DNA from: Deferribacteres bacterium
Lineage (GTDB): Bacteria > Nitrospirota > Thermodesulfovibrionia > UBA6902
Assembly: GCA_013152795.1 (NCBI GenBank)
Contig: JAADFS010000027.1
Coordinates: 1 to 9,184, forward strand
Reading direction: 5' to 3'
Length of the DNA stretch: 9,184 nucleotides
Under the pieces are notes generated by a model. It saw only the letters and a list, made by a program, of their open reading frames with translations, did not search any database and was not told the origin of the DNA. A program made the position numbers and the translations under genes. This document shows, one piece after another, positions 1 to 5,482 of the stretch; the stretch's first letter is position 1; each line of letters starts with the position of its first letter.

Positions 1-514
1 AATCCGAGTTTCCTCAGCATTCTCACCCCGCCGATGCCGAGTATCATCTCCTGCTTTATCCTGTATGTGTCGTCTCCGCCGTACAGGTAGTCTGTGAGGG
101 TTCTGTCCTCAGGGTCGTTTTCGGGCAGGTCTGCATCAAGGTATATAACCGGAACACTCTCATTCCTCGGGCTCTCGACCAGATAAATCCATGCCCGGAG
201 ATGGACCTCCCTGCCCTCAATCGTCAAGGTGACGGTTTCAGGGGCGGGCGTCATCAGTTTTGAAGGGTCCCATTCAGCGGGCTTTTCCGTCTGGTGTCCC
301 CTGCTGTCAAGTTCCTGCCGGAAATATCCCTTCCTGCTGATGAGTGTGACTGCCACAAAAGGCAGGCACAGGTCAGCCGCGCCGCTGACTTGACGGTATC
401 GCCTGCAAGGATGCCCAGGCCGCCCGAGTAAGTCGGTATGTCGTCCCTCAGGCCTATTTCCATCGAAAAGTAAGCGATTTTGGGTTCGGTAATGTGTTTT
501 TCAAGAAGTGACAT
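1..514 (-). pseudogene. glgP: alpha-glucan (glycogen/starch) phosphorylase, 5' part, frameshifted and cut by window edge
   Basis: This is the N-terminal part of a GT35 alpha-glucan phosphorylase, the cytoplasmic enzyme that releases glucose-1-phosphate from glycogen or other alpha-1,4-glucans. The start gives MSLLEKHITEPK followed by the family hallmark IAYFSMEIGL and then YSGGLGILAGDT. After KSAA the reading frame shifts. The continuation in another minus-strand frame is PFVAVTLISRKGYFRQELD, then WDPSKLM, then VIYLDADLPEND, LTDYLYGGDDTYRIKQEM and ILGIGGVRMLRKLG, open to the left edge. The break coincides with a tandem GCGGC duplication (plus-strand GCCGC at 376-380 and 381-385). Removing one copy restores ...SAADLCLPFVAV, which matches what the family normally has. 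The gene is therefore either a recent pseudogene or carries a sequencing/assembly error. The ATG at 514 is the only start before the conserved FSMEIGL motif. No Shine-Dalgarno sequence precedes it. The catalytic C-terminal part lies outside the window. Confidence 0.88.
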
Positions 515-521
515 AAAAAAT

Positions 522-530
522 ATTATAGCA
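522..530 (-). promoter_or_regulatory. extended -10 promoter element for glgP, probably giving a leaderless mRNA
   Basis: On the minus strand the sequence TGCTATAAT is a perfect extended -10 (TGN plus TATAAT). Only seven bases (A and six T) separate it from the glgP ATG at 514, so transcription should start at or within about two bases of the start codon. No purine-rich ribosome-binding site is present upstream. No good -35 hexamer is visible at 16-18 nt spacing, which is typical of extended -10 promoters. Confidence 0.5.
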
Positions 531-577
531 GATTTTTATATGTTTGATTTCAGCCGGCAACCTGCTTTCATCATAAA

Positions 578-806
578 CCTTAATGTGTAGCATAAACACG
601 CAGGAGAGTCTGCCGGAAAACCTTTATAAAGCGATGGGATTTTAACAGAACAGGGTGCAGGGTGCAGTTGTCAGGGTGCAGAAAGAAACAAGTCCCCCCT
701 CCCCTGGCGGGAGGGGGTTAGGGGGAGGGGGCTGTGCTGTTACCCCTGAAGGTATCGCAGATAAAGCTTTCTACTGCCTGCTGGCGGTATTTTATGCCAC
801 TGTAAG
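578..806. mobile_element. MITE-like inverted-repeat element, copy A (decayed, carries a nested repeat)
   Basis: A non-coding element of about 229 bp related to copy B at 5175-5391. Its left end (CCTTAATG..., then CAGGAGAGTCTGCCG, then CCTTTATAAAGCGATG at 621-636) and right end (CCTGAAGGTATCGCAG at 745-760, ATAAAGCTTT, then GGCGGTATTT at 784-793) match copy B in the same orientation. The two ends are imperfect inverted repeats of each other (left about 600-636, right about 751-783). The right arm has lost several bases relative to copy B. The interior differs completely from copy B because it holds the heptad/G-rich repeat at 655-748. No open reading frame and no clear target-site duplication are visible. 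This element fills most of the 355-nt gap between glgP and proA. Confidence 0.6.
655..748. repeat. heptad array plus GC-hairpin/G-quadruplex repeat, copy 1
   Basis: A composite repeat. Positions 655-682 are four units with a strict 7-nt period (GTGCAGG, GTGCAGT, TGTCAGG, GTGCAGA). Next comes a short A-rich linker. The core holds CCCCCTCCC (695-703), a CTGGC loop and GGGAGGGGG (709-717), a 9-bp GC stem. The plus strand at 709-731 has four G-tracts of 3, 5, 5 and 5 separated by A, TTA and A, a canonical intramolecular G-quadruplex pattern. Bases 671-748 match 5984-6061 at 76 of 78 positions. The copy sits inside MITE-like copy A, between divergent promoters. Confidence 0.75.
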
Positions 807-830
807 GAAAAACAAAGATTGACGCAATTA

Positions 831-839
831 TGCTAAAAT
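831..839 (+). promoter_or_regulatory. extended -10 promoter element for the proA operon
   Basis: TGCTAAAAT matches an extended -10 (TGN plus TAAAAT, one mismatch from TATAAT). It would place the transcription start near 846 and a leader of about 24 nt before the proA ATG. A nearby TTGACG at 819-824 is too close to serve as its -35, and no good -10 lies 17 nt downstream of it. This is the likely head of the plus-strand cluster. Confidence 0.4.
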
Positions 840-869
840 GGATAGTTATTTTCTGAGAGAGGTGTATTC

Positions 870-2126
870 ATGGATATTAAATCGTATGTCTTGAAAAAGG
901 CCCGGGCCGCAAAGGACGGTGCAAGGGCCGTTGCAAAGGCGTCTTCGGAACAGAAAAACAATGCATTGCTGAAAATGGCCGCTGACCTGAAGAAGAAGGC
1001 AAAGGAACTCCAGAAGGCCAACAGGAAGGATATTGCCTTTGCCCGGGACAAGGGCCTGAGCAGGGCCATGATCGACAGGCTCACCCTCAATGCAAAGAGA
1101 ATCGATGACATGGCGCGCGGCCTTACAGAGATCGCAAACCTGCCGGATCCCGTCGGGGAGATCACAAAGATGTGGCAGCGCCCCAACGGCATGATGGTGG
1201 GCAGGATGCGGGTGCCCCTCGGCCTTATCGGGATTATCTATGAATCAAGGCCGAATGTCACGGCGGATGCATCGGCCCTCTGCCTCAAGGCAGGCAATGC
1301 CGTGATACTGAGGGGCGGTTCAGAGGCCATACATTCCAACACCGCGATTGTAAAGATATTAAGGGCTGCCGCCGCAAAGGCAGGCATAGATGAGAATGTC
1401 ATAACCTTTATCGACAACCCCGACAGGCAGGCGATTATGGAGATGGTGCAGCTCGAAGGCATAATCGACGTGATCATCCCCAGGGGCGGCGAGGGCCTTA
1501 TCAGGACGGTCAGCGAGAATTCCCGCATCCCGGTGCTAAAGCACTACAAGGGGGTATGCCACGTGTTTGTCGACCGCGATGCCGATCTCAGGATGGCCGA
1601 GGATATATGTTTCAATGCAAAGGTGCAGCGTCCGGGGGTATGCAATGCAATGGAGACGATGCTGGTGGACACAAAGATTGCAAGAAAATTTCTCCCGCCC
1701 ATGATAGCGAGGTTTAAAAAGGCGAAGGTTACGCTTAAGGGATGCCCCAAGACAAGGAAAATCGACGGTACCGTTGCAGCCGCCTCCGAGGAGGATTTCT
1801 ACACTGAATATGTTGACCTGATACTGAATATAAAGGTGGTCAGGGACATGGACGATGCAATGGAGCATATCGCCCGGTACGGCTCCGCGCATACAGACGC
1901 CATAGTGACGAAGGACTATGCGAGGGCCATGAGATTCCTGCGGGAAGTGGATTCCTCCTCCGTGTTTGTGAATGTATCCACAAGGTTCAGTGACGGCTTC
2001 CAGTACGGCCTCGGGGCCGAGATGGGCATATCCACGGACAAGATACACGCCCGCGGCCCGATGGGCCTTGAGGAACTGACCTGCACCAAGTTCATAGTAA
2101 CGGGCAACGGCCAGGTCAGGACCTGA
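870..2126 (+). CDS. proA: gamma-glutamyl phosphate reductase (glutamate-5-semialdehyde dehydrogenase)
   Basis: ProA catalyses the second step of proline synthesis: NADPH-dependent reduction of gamma-glutamyl phosphate to glutamate-5-semialdehyde in the cytoplasm. The protein has 418 residues, the normal length for the family. Recognisable segments are PLGLIGIIYESRPNVT (about 116-131), LCLKAGNAVILRGGSEA (about 137-153), IDVIIPRGGEGLI (about 199-211), the catalytic-cysteine block QRPGVCNAMET with Cys258, and the C-terminal HARGPMGLEELT. The ATG is preceded by GAGAGAGGTG (855-864) at good spacing, and the family also begins close to here. It is the first gene of the plus-strand cluster, 24 nt before nadD. 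Its usual partner proB (glutamate 5-kinase), often directly upstream, is absent; the upstream DNA is repeat material and a divergent glgP. Identification is firm. Confidence 0.97.
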   Translation: MDIKSYVLKKARAAKDGARAVAKASSEQKNNALLKMAADLKKKAKELQKANRKDIAFARDKGLSRAMIDRLTLNAKRIDDMARGLTEIANLPDPVGEITKMWQRPNGMMVGRMRVPLGLIGIIYESRPNVTADASALCLKAGNAVILRGGSEAIHSNTAIVKILRAAAAKAGIDENVITFIDNPDRQAIMEMVQLEGIIDVIIPRGGEGLIRTVSENSRIPVLKHYKGVCHVFVDRDADLRMAEDICFNAKVQRPGVCNAMETMLVDTKIARKFLPPMIARFKKAKVTLKGCPKTRKIDGTVAAASEEDFYTEYVDLILNIKVVRDMDDAMEHIARYGSAHTDAIVTKDYARAMRFLREVDSSSVFVNVSTRFSDGFQYGLGAEMGISTDKIHARGPMGLEELTCTKFIVTGNGQVRT

Positions 2127-2150
2127 GACGGCACAGCGGACAGAGAGGAA

Positions 2151-2840
2151 ATGAATATCGGCATATACGGCGGGACATTCAATCCGATTCATTACGGTCA
2201 CCTGAGAACCGCCGTGGAGGTGGCCGAAAAACTGTCTCTGGAGAAGATTATCTTTATCCCGGCGGGCAGGCCGCCCTTTGAGAAGCACGGCCTTGCGGGT
2301 GCAGGACACCGCTATAATATGGTCAGGGCCGCAATAGCAGGCAATGAGCACTTTGAAATATCCAGGATAGAGATAGGCACGCGCGGGAAATCCTATTCCG
2401 TCGACACGGTTGCAAGACTGCGGAACAGGTACAGAAAGAGCTCCCTCTTCTTTATCCTGGGGATCGATGCCTTTCTTGACCTGCCGGGCTGGAAAGACCC
2501 GGAGAGGCTTGTCAGCCTGACCAACATGGTAATAATATCAAGGCCCGGATACGCGTTTGCCGACCTGTCAGCGTCGCCTTTCCTGAAGGGTGTACGCAAA
2601 AGGACGTTGCTTGACCTTGACAGGGGGAAGACGGACGGGTTTTCCTTTGATATCTCGGAAGAGCGGAAGGGTTATTTATCCAGGGTAACCGGCCTGAACA
2701 TATCGGCCTCGCACATAAGAAATTTGATAGCAGCCGGCAGGAATATAAAATATCTCTTGCCTGATTCTGTGAAATCCTATATAATTTCAAATAAATTGTA
2801 TACGGAAAATCATAAAACCGGAAAGGAGAGATTCCTTTAG
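2151..2840 (+). CDS. nadD: nicotinate-nucleotide adenylyltransferase
   Basis: NadD transfers AMP from ATP to nicotinate mononucleotide to make deamido-NAD, a late step of NAD synthesis. The 229-residue protein opens with the nucleotidyltransferase signature GGTFNPIHYGH (7-17), which holds the two histidines that bind ATP phosphates. It also shows SYSVDTV (81-87), LGIDAFLDLPGWKDPERL (103-120), ISRPG (129-133) and ISASHIR (184-190), the equivalent of the usual ISSTxIR motif. The start is supported by GAGAGGAA just before the ATG. The tail after KLY (about 12 residues, ending KERFL) extends past the usual family end. It runs over the ribosome-binding site of rsfS, and the TAG stop at 2838-2840 overlaps the likely rsfS start region. 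The gene order proA-nadD-rsfS is common in bacteria and supports the call. Confidence 0.96.
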   Translation: MNIGIYGGTFNPIHYGHLRTAVEVAEKLSLEKIIFIPAGRPPFEKHGLAGAGHRYNMVRAAIAGNEHFEISRIEIGTRGKSYSVDTVARLRNRYRKSSLFFILGIDAFLDLPGWKDPERLVSLTNMVIISRPGYAFADLSASPFLKGVRKRTLLDLDRGKTDGFSFDISEERKGYLSRVTGLNISASHIRNLIAAGRNIKYLLPDSVKSYIISNKLYTENHKTGKERFL

Positions 2841-3238
2841 GCATCATTGATATTAAAAATCTGGCCGTCAAGGCCGCTGAAAAGGCCATTGATAAAAAGG
2901 CCATTGACACGGTTATCCTCGAGGTAAAAGACCTTTCAACGATTGCGGATTATTTCATAATCTGCTCGGGAGAAAATCCGGCTCAGATAAAGGCTATTGC
3001 CGAAGCAATAGACGAATTTTTCTCAAAGAAAAAGATTTTCCCCCTGGGAAGGGAGGGAATGAACTTTGCGCGGTGGGTCTTGCTCGATTACGGCGACATC
3101 GTAATCCATATCTTCGACAGGGAAACCAGGGCGTTTTACGACCTGGAAAAATTCTGGATGGACGCCCCGAGAATACCGGCAGGGGAATCCCCCCTGCGTG
3201 ATATCAAGGATAAGAAAATCTCTGGCAATCTTATCTGA
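2837..3238 (+). CDS. rsfS: ribosomal silencing factor RsfS (Iojap/DUF143 family), non-canonical start
   Basis: RsfS binds ribosomal protein uL14 and blocks subunit joining when nutrients are scarce. The frame encodes IKNLAVKAAEKAIDKK, then DTVILEVKDLSTIADYFIICSG, then the family block ARWVLLDYGDIVIHIF and FYDLEKFWMDAP, about 130 residues, the normal length. The frame is open only from 2816 and contains no ATG, GTG or TTG before the conserved domain. The first in-frame ATG, at 3059, lies two thirds into the protein. AGGAG at 2824-2828 is ideally spaced for codon TTA at 2837-2839, which overlaps the nadD stop. I use that position as a nominal start. A lost TTG, an AUU/AUC start (2831, 2843, 2846) or a base error are the alternatives. 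Family identity is secure; the start is not. lapAB follows after 30 nt. Confidence 0.88.
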   Translation, partial: LGIIDIKNLAVKAAEKAIDKKAIDTVILEVKDLSTIADYFIICSGENPAQIKAIAEAIDEFFSKKKIFPLGREGMNFARWVLLDYGDIVIHIFDRETRAFYDLEKFWMDAPRIPAGESPLRDIKDKKISGNLI

Positions 3239-3268
3239 ATTCTATATCTGGAAGGGAAATGTTGACTC

Positions 3269-4603
3269 ATGGCTAAACTTAGTTTCTTCATAATACTTAT
3301 ATTCCTTGTTGTACTTATATTCCTGGCCCTTCTCAACAAAGGCCTGGTTGAGCTGACGATCTGGAACGGGATGAGTTATCAAATCCCCGTGATCGCCCTG
3401 ATCCTCATATCCGCTGCAACCGGCATGCTGTCGATGTTCATAGTCGTGGCCATCAGGGATACAAGGCGGTATATCAACAGTTGGCAGGTGCAGCGCCGGC
3501 AGAAAAAGGCCGCAAAGATTCAGACCCTGTACGCAAAGGGCCTGGATGCCTTCTTTGCCGGCAGGCATGAAGAGGCCGAGGAACTCTTCACCCGCGTGAT
3601 AGAAGACGAGCCGGACCATTGCGATGCCCTGCTGAGACTTGGTGATATATTCTTCGGCAGGGAGGAGTTTATCAGGGCCAAGGATTTTTATTTAAGGGCC
3701 GGCGAGATCAGGCCCAAAAACATAGAAATCCTGCTTTCCCTCCAGAAGGTCTCCGAGGCCCTGCAGAAGTGGGATGAGGCCGTAAAATACATTGATCAGA
3801 TTATGGAGATAGACGGCGAGAACACGAAGATCCTTTACAGGAAACGCGATATATACGAGAGAAACGGCGAGTGGGAAGAGGTCATAGATGTTCAGCAGAA
3901 GATACTCAAGTCAAAACTCCCGGAGGACGACCAGAAGAAGGAAAACAGGAATCTCCTCGGCTACAAATATGAACTGGGGCGCCACCTGTTCCGGACAGGG
4001 GCCGCCGACAGGGCGGTGAAGACATTAAAGGCCGTTCTGAAGGCGGACAAGGACTTTATCGCCGCCTATCCCGCGCTTGCCGACATATACATGCAGGAAG
4101 GCAATACAAAGGAGGCGCGGGAGATACTCTTAAACGGCTACAAGGCGACTTCATCGCTGGTCATCCTTGTAAGGCTTGAGGAGTTTTATATAGCCCAGGG
4201 CGAGCCGGGCGCCATAATCGACCTGTACCAGAAGTCCATAGAGCAGAACCCCCGCGATCTGAAGCTCCAGCTCTTCCTCGCAAAGCTCTATTACCGGCTC
4301 GAGATGATAGACCATGCCTTTGAGACAATGAACAACATAGACACATCCGCTTTTGATTTCCCCCATCTGCACACCCTTTTCGGCAGCATTTACGAGAGGC
4401 GCTCCGAGTATGAAAAGGCCATTGATGAATTCAAGAAGGCGCTGAAAGTAGAGAAACCCCTCGTTGTGCCCTTCTGCTGCTCCACATGCGGTTACACATC
4501 AAGGGACTGGACGGGCAGGTGTCCTGAATGCAAGAGCTGGAATACCTTAATCCTTGACATTAATGAAGTCTGCAAGGCCCAGAAGAGACATAGTAGTTCT
4601 TGA
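3269..4603 (+). CDS. lapB: LapA-LapB fusion: membrane-anchored TPR protein with C-terminal rubredoxin-type zinc site
   Basis: The 444-residue protein looks like E. coli LapA (YciS) joined to LapB (YciM), the inner-membrane scaffold that controls LpxC degradation and LPS synthesis. Residues about 5-22 and 39-62 are two membrane segments with the LapA-like NKGLVELTIWNG loop between them. Arg/Lys-rich residues 63-83 then lead into cytoplasmic TPR-like helical repeats (about 84-393), for example KGLDAFFAGRHEEAEELFTRV and ERRSEYEKAIDEFKKAL. The C-terminus has Cys404-x2-Cys407-Gly and Cys418-Pro-x-Cys421, the rubredoxin-like metal site diagnostic of LapB. In E. coli lapA and lapB are separate adjacent genes. 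The ATG at 3269 is fixed by an in-frame TGA just upstream; the GGAAGGGAA ribosome site lies rather far away (about 10 nt). The 3' end overlaps the next gene by 41 nt. The LapB role is inferred from domain order. Confidence 0.87.
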   Translation: MAKLSFFIILIFLVVLIFLALLNKGLVELTIWNGMSYQIPVIALILISAATGMLSMFIVVAIRDTRRYINSWQVQRRQKKAAKIQTLYAKGLDAFFAGRHEEAEELFTRVIEDEPDHCDALLRLGDIFFGREEFIRAKDFYLRAGEIRPKNIEILLSLQKVSEALQKWDEAVKYIDQIMEIDGENTKILYRKRDIYERNGEWEEVIDVQQKILKSKLPEDDQKKENRNLLGYKYELGRHLFRTGAADRAVKTLKAVLKADKDFIAAYPALADIYMQEGNTKEAREILLNGYKATSSLVILVRLEEFYIAQGEPGAIIDLYQKSIEQNPRDLKLQLFLAKLYYRLEMIDHAFETMNNIDTSAFDFPHLHTLFGSIYERRSEYEKAIDEFKKALKVEKPLVVPFCCSTCGYTSRDWTGRCPECKSWNTLILDINEVCKAQKRHSSS

Positions 4604-5174
4604 TACAAGCCTGTTTGTCAATCCCGAGGTGCGCAATGATTTCGGCAATACGCCCACTGAAGCGATAAACGGGTTTCTCGCACTTGCCGAACGGATTCCC
4701 GAGCTTGAATTCTACATGCCTTCCTCCATCTTTGAAGAACTGCTGAATTTTGTCGATCAGCGGAAAATACCCGGCAGGTTCCTGGCTCTCATTCACCAGA
4801 AATCACCAAGCAGGCATGAACTGAGCTGTCCCGCCTTCCTGCTGTATGAGCTTATCGAGGACATAAGGGCCAGGATCAACAAGGGGCTGAGGATTGCCGA
4901 GAAGGCCGTCAGGGATGTGGGCAGGCTTGATGAAAGGGAGATTATTCAGGGCATGAGGAAAAACTACAGGGAGGCCCTGAGGGAAGGAATCATTGACAGC
5001 AAGGAAGACGTGGACCTTATACTTCTGGCAAAGGAGCTCGGCGCACTGCTGGTCACCGCGGACCGCGGCGCCGTGAAGTGGGCTGAAAAACTGGGGATAA
5101 GATGGCTGCTGCCGGGCAGGTTCAGGGATTACCTGCTGAGTTTTATCGAGACCCGGGAACAAAAAAACAGATAA
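4563..5174 (+). CDS. PIN-domain protein, RNA ligase partner family (UPF0278 / PIN_5)
   Basis: This 203-residue protein is a PIN-fold predicted nuclease resembling the 'RNA ligase partner' family, known mostly from archaea, Aquificota and a few other bacteria and often encoded beside an archaeal-type RNA ligase. Visible hallmarks are VVLDTSLFVNPEVRNDFG (first acidic residue Asp14), MPSSIFEELLNF (Glu58/Glu59), ELSCPAFLLYELIEDIR, RINKGLRIAEKAVRDV, IIDSKEDVDLILLAKEL (Asp149 and Asp151) and LLVTADRG (Asp167). A complete PIN acidic set is thus present. I chose the ATG at 4563; a TTG at 4554 in frame would add three residues. Both starts lie inside lapB (41-50 nt overlap) with no clear ribosome site, implying translational coupling. 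No RNA ligase gene is in the window. Its biochemical activity is not established as far as I know. Confidence 0.85.
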   Translation: MKSARPRRDIVVLDTSLFVNPEVRNDFGNTPTEAINGFLALAERIPELEFYMPSSIFEELLNFVDQRKIPGRFLALIHQKSPSRHELSCPAFLLYELIEDIRARINKGLRIAEKAVRDVGRLDEREIIQGMRKNYREALREGIIDSKEDVDLILLAKELGALLVTADRGAVKWAEKLGIRWLLPGRFRDYLLSFIETREQKNR

Positions 5175-5391
5175 CCTTAATGTTGCATAAAACAGTCAGG
5201 AGAGCCTGCCGTAAAACCTTTATAAAGCGATGTGATATTGGAAATAACTCTTTATTGCAGGAAATAACGGAAAGTGAACTTCCAAAAGACGTCAAAAATG
5301 CCGTGCGGAGTATTTCCTGAAGGTATCGCAGATAAAGCTTTTCCGGCAGGCTCTCCTGACTCCAGGCGGTATTTCATTTCCACCGTTAAAG
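5175..5391. mobile_element. MITE-like inverted-repeat element, copy B (better preserved)
   Basis: A non-coding element of about 217 bp directly after the PIN gene stop. Its left arm AGTCAGGAGAGCCTGCCG (5194-5211) is an exact reverse complement of the right arm at 5344-5361. The pairing continues inward with few mismatches (AAAA, CTTTAT, GCGAT) to about 5232 and 5322. Outward, CCTTAATGTTGC (5175-5186) weakly mirrors the far right end (5380-5391). Both ends match copy A at 578-806. The interior has a 20-nt-spaced direct repeat GGAAATAAC (5240, 5260) and an inverted pair CAGGAAATA (5258-5266) / TATTTCCTG (5311-5319). No transposase is present, so it would need one in trans. I cannot identify the parent transposon family or a convincing target duplication. 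As RNA the arms could form a long stem after the PIN gene. Confidence 0.7.
5194..5361. repeat. terminal inverted repeat pair, 18-bp perfect core
   Basis: The arms 5194-5211 and 5344-5361 are perfect reverse complements over 18 bp. With a single-base gap and a few mismatches the match extends to roughly 38 bp (5194-5232 against 5322-5361). The loop between the cores is 132 nt. Confidence 0.85.
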
Positions 5392-5410
5392 TTTTGCAGA
5401 CGGAAATCCG

Positions 5411-5438
5411 TTACTCATACTCATAAACACGGTAAAAT
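5411..5438 (+). promoter_or_regulatory. candidate promoter of the secreted-protein gene
   Basis: TAAAAT (5433-5438) resembles a -10 box. A weak TTACTC (5411-5416) sits 16 nt upstream as a possible -35. Transcription would start near 5445, inside the paired ACCGGT motif. It lies 20 nt beyond the right end of MITE-like copy B. The match is modest. Confidence 0.3.
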
Positions 5439-5439
5439 C

Positions 5440-5457
5440 ACCGGTAGGGAAACCGGT
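5440..5457. promoter_or_regulatory. paired ACCGGT motif, possible operator
   Basis: ACCGGT occurs at 5440-5445 and 5452-5457 with 6 nt between. Because ACCGGT is its own reverse complement, the pair is both a direct and an inverted repeat, and it could also form a small hairpin in the leader. Its place just after the candidate -10, at the expected transcription start, fits a repressor site. No regulator is identifiable here. Confidence 0.35.
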
Positions 5458-5482
5458 TTAATAAGATATCAGGTGGTGTATT

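Noticed and set aside
655..682. Heptad repeats as a CRISPR-like array
   Set aside because: Units are 7 nt, contiguous and lack spacers; the arrangement is a simple tandem repeat.
695..717. Intrinsic (rho-independent) terminator at the GC stem
   Set aside because: The stem is strong but it is followed by TTA and more G-tracts, not a T-run, on either strand. It is better described as a hairpin/quadruplex repeat.
819..824. TTGACG as the -35 box of the proA promoter
   Set aside because: It is only 9 nt from the good extended -10 at 834-839, and no plausible -10 lies 16-18 nt downstream.
1536..2351. Long minus-strand open frame (271 codons) opposite proA and nadD
   Set aside because: It is antisense to two firmly identified genes, has no recognisable domain and its composition is that of a mirrored coding frame.
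5102..5320. Plus-strand open frame running from the end of the PIN gene through MITE copy B, ending in a peptide that looks mildly protein-like
   Set aside because: It crosses the element's left inverted repeat, overlaps the PIN gene in another frame and is not conserved in copy A. I see no ribosome site or domain.
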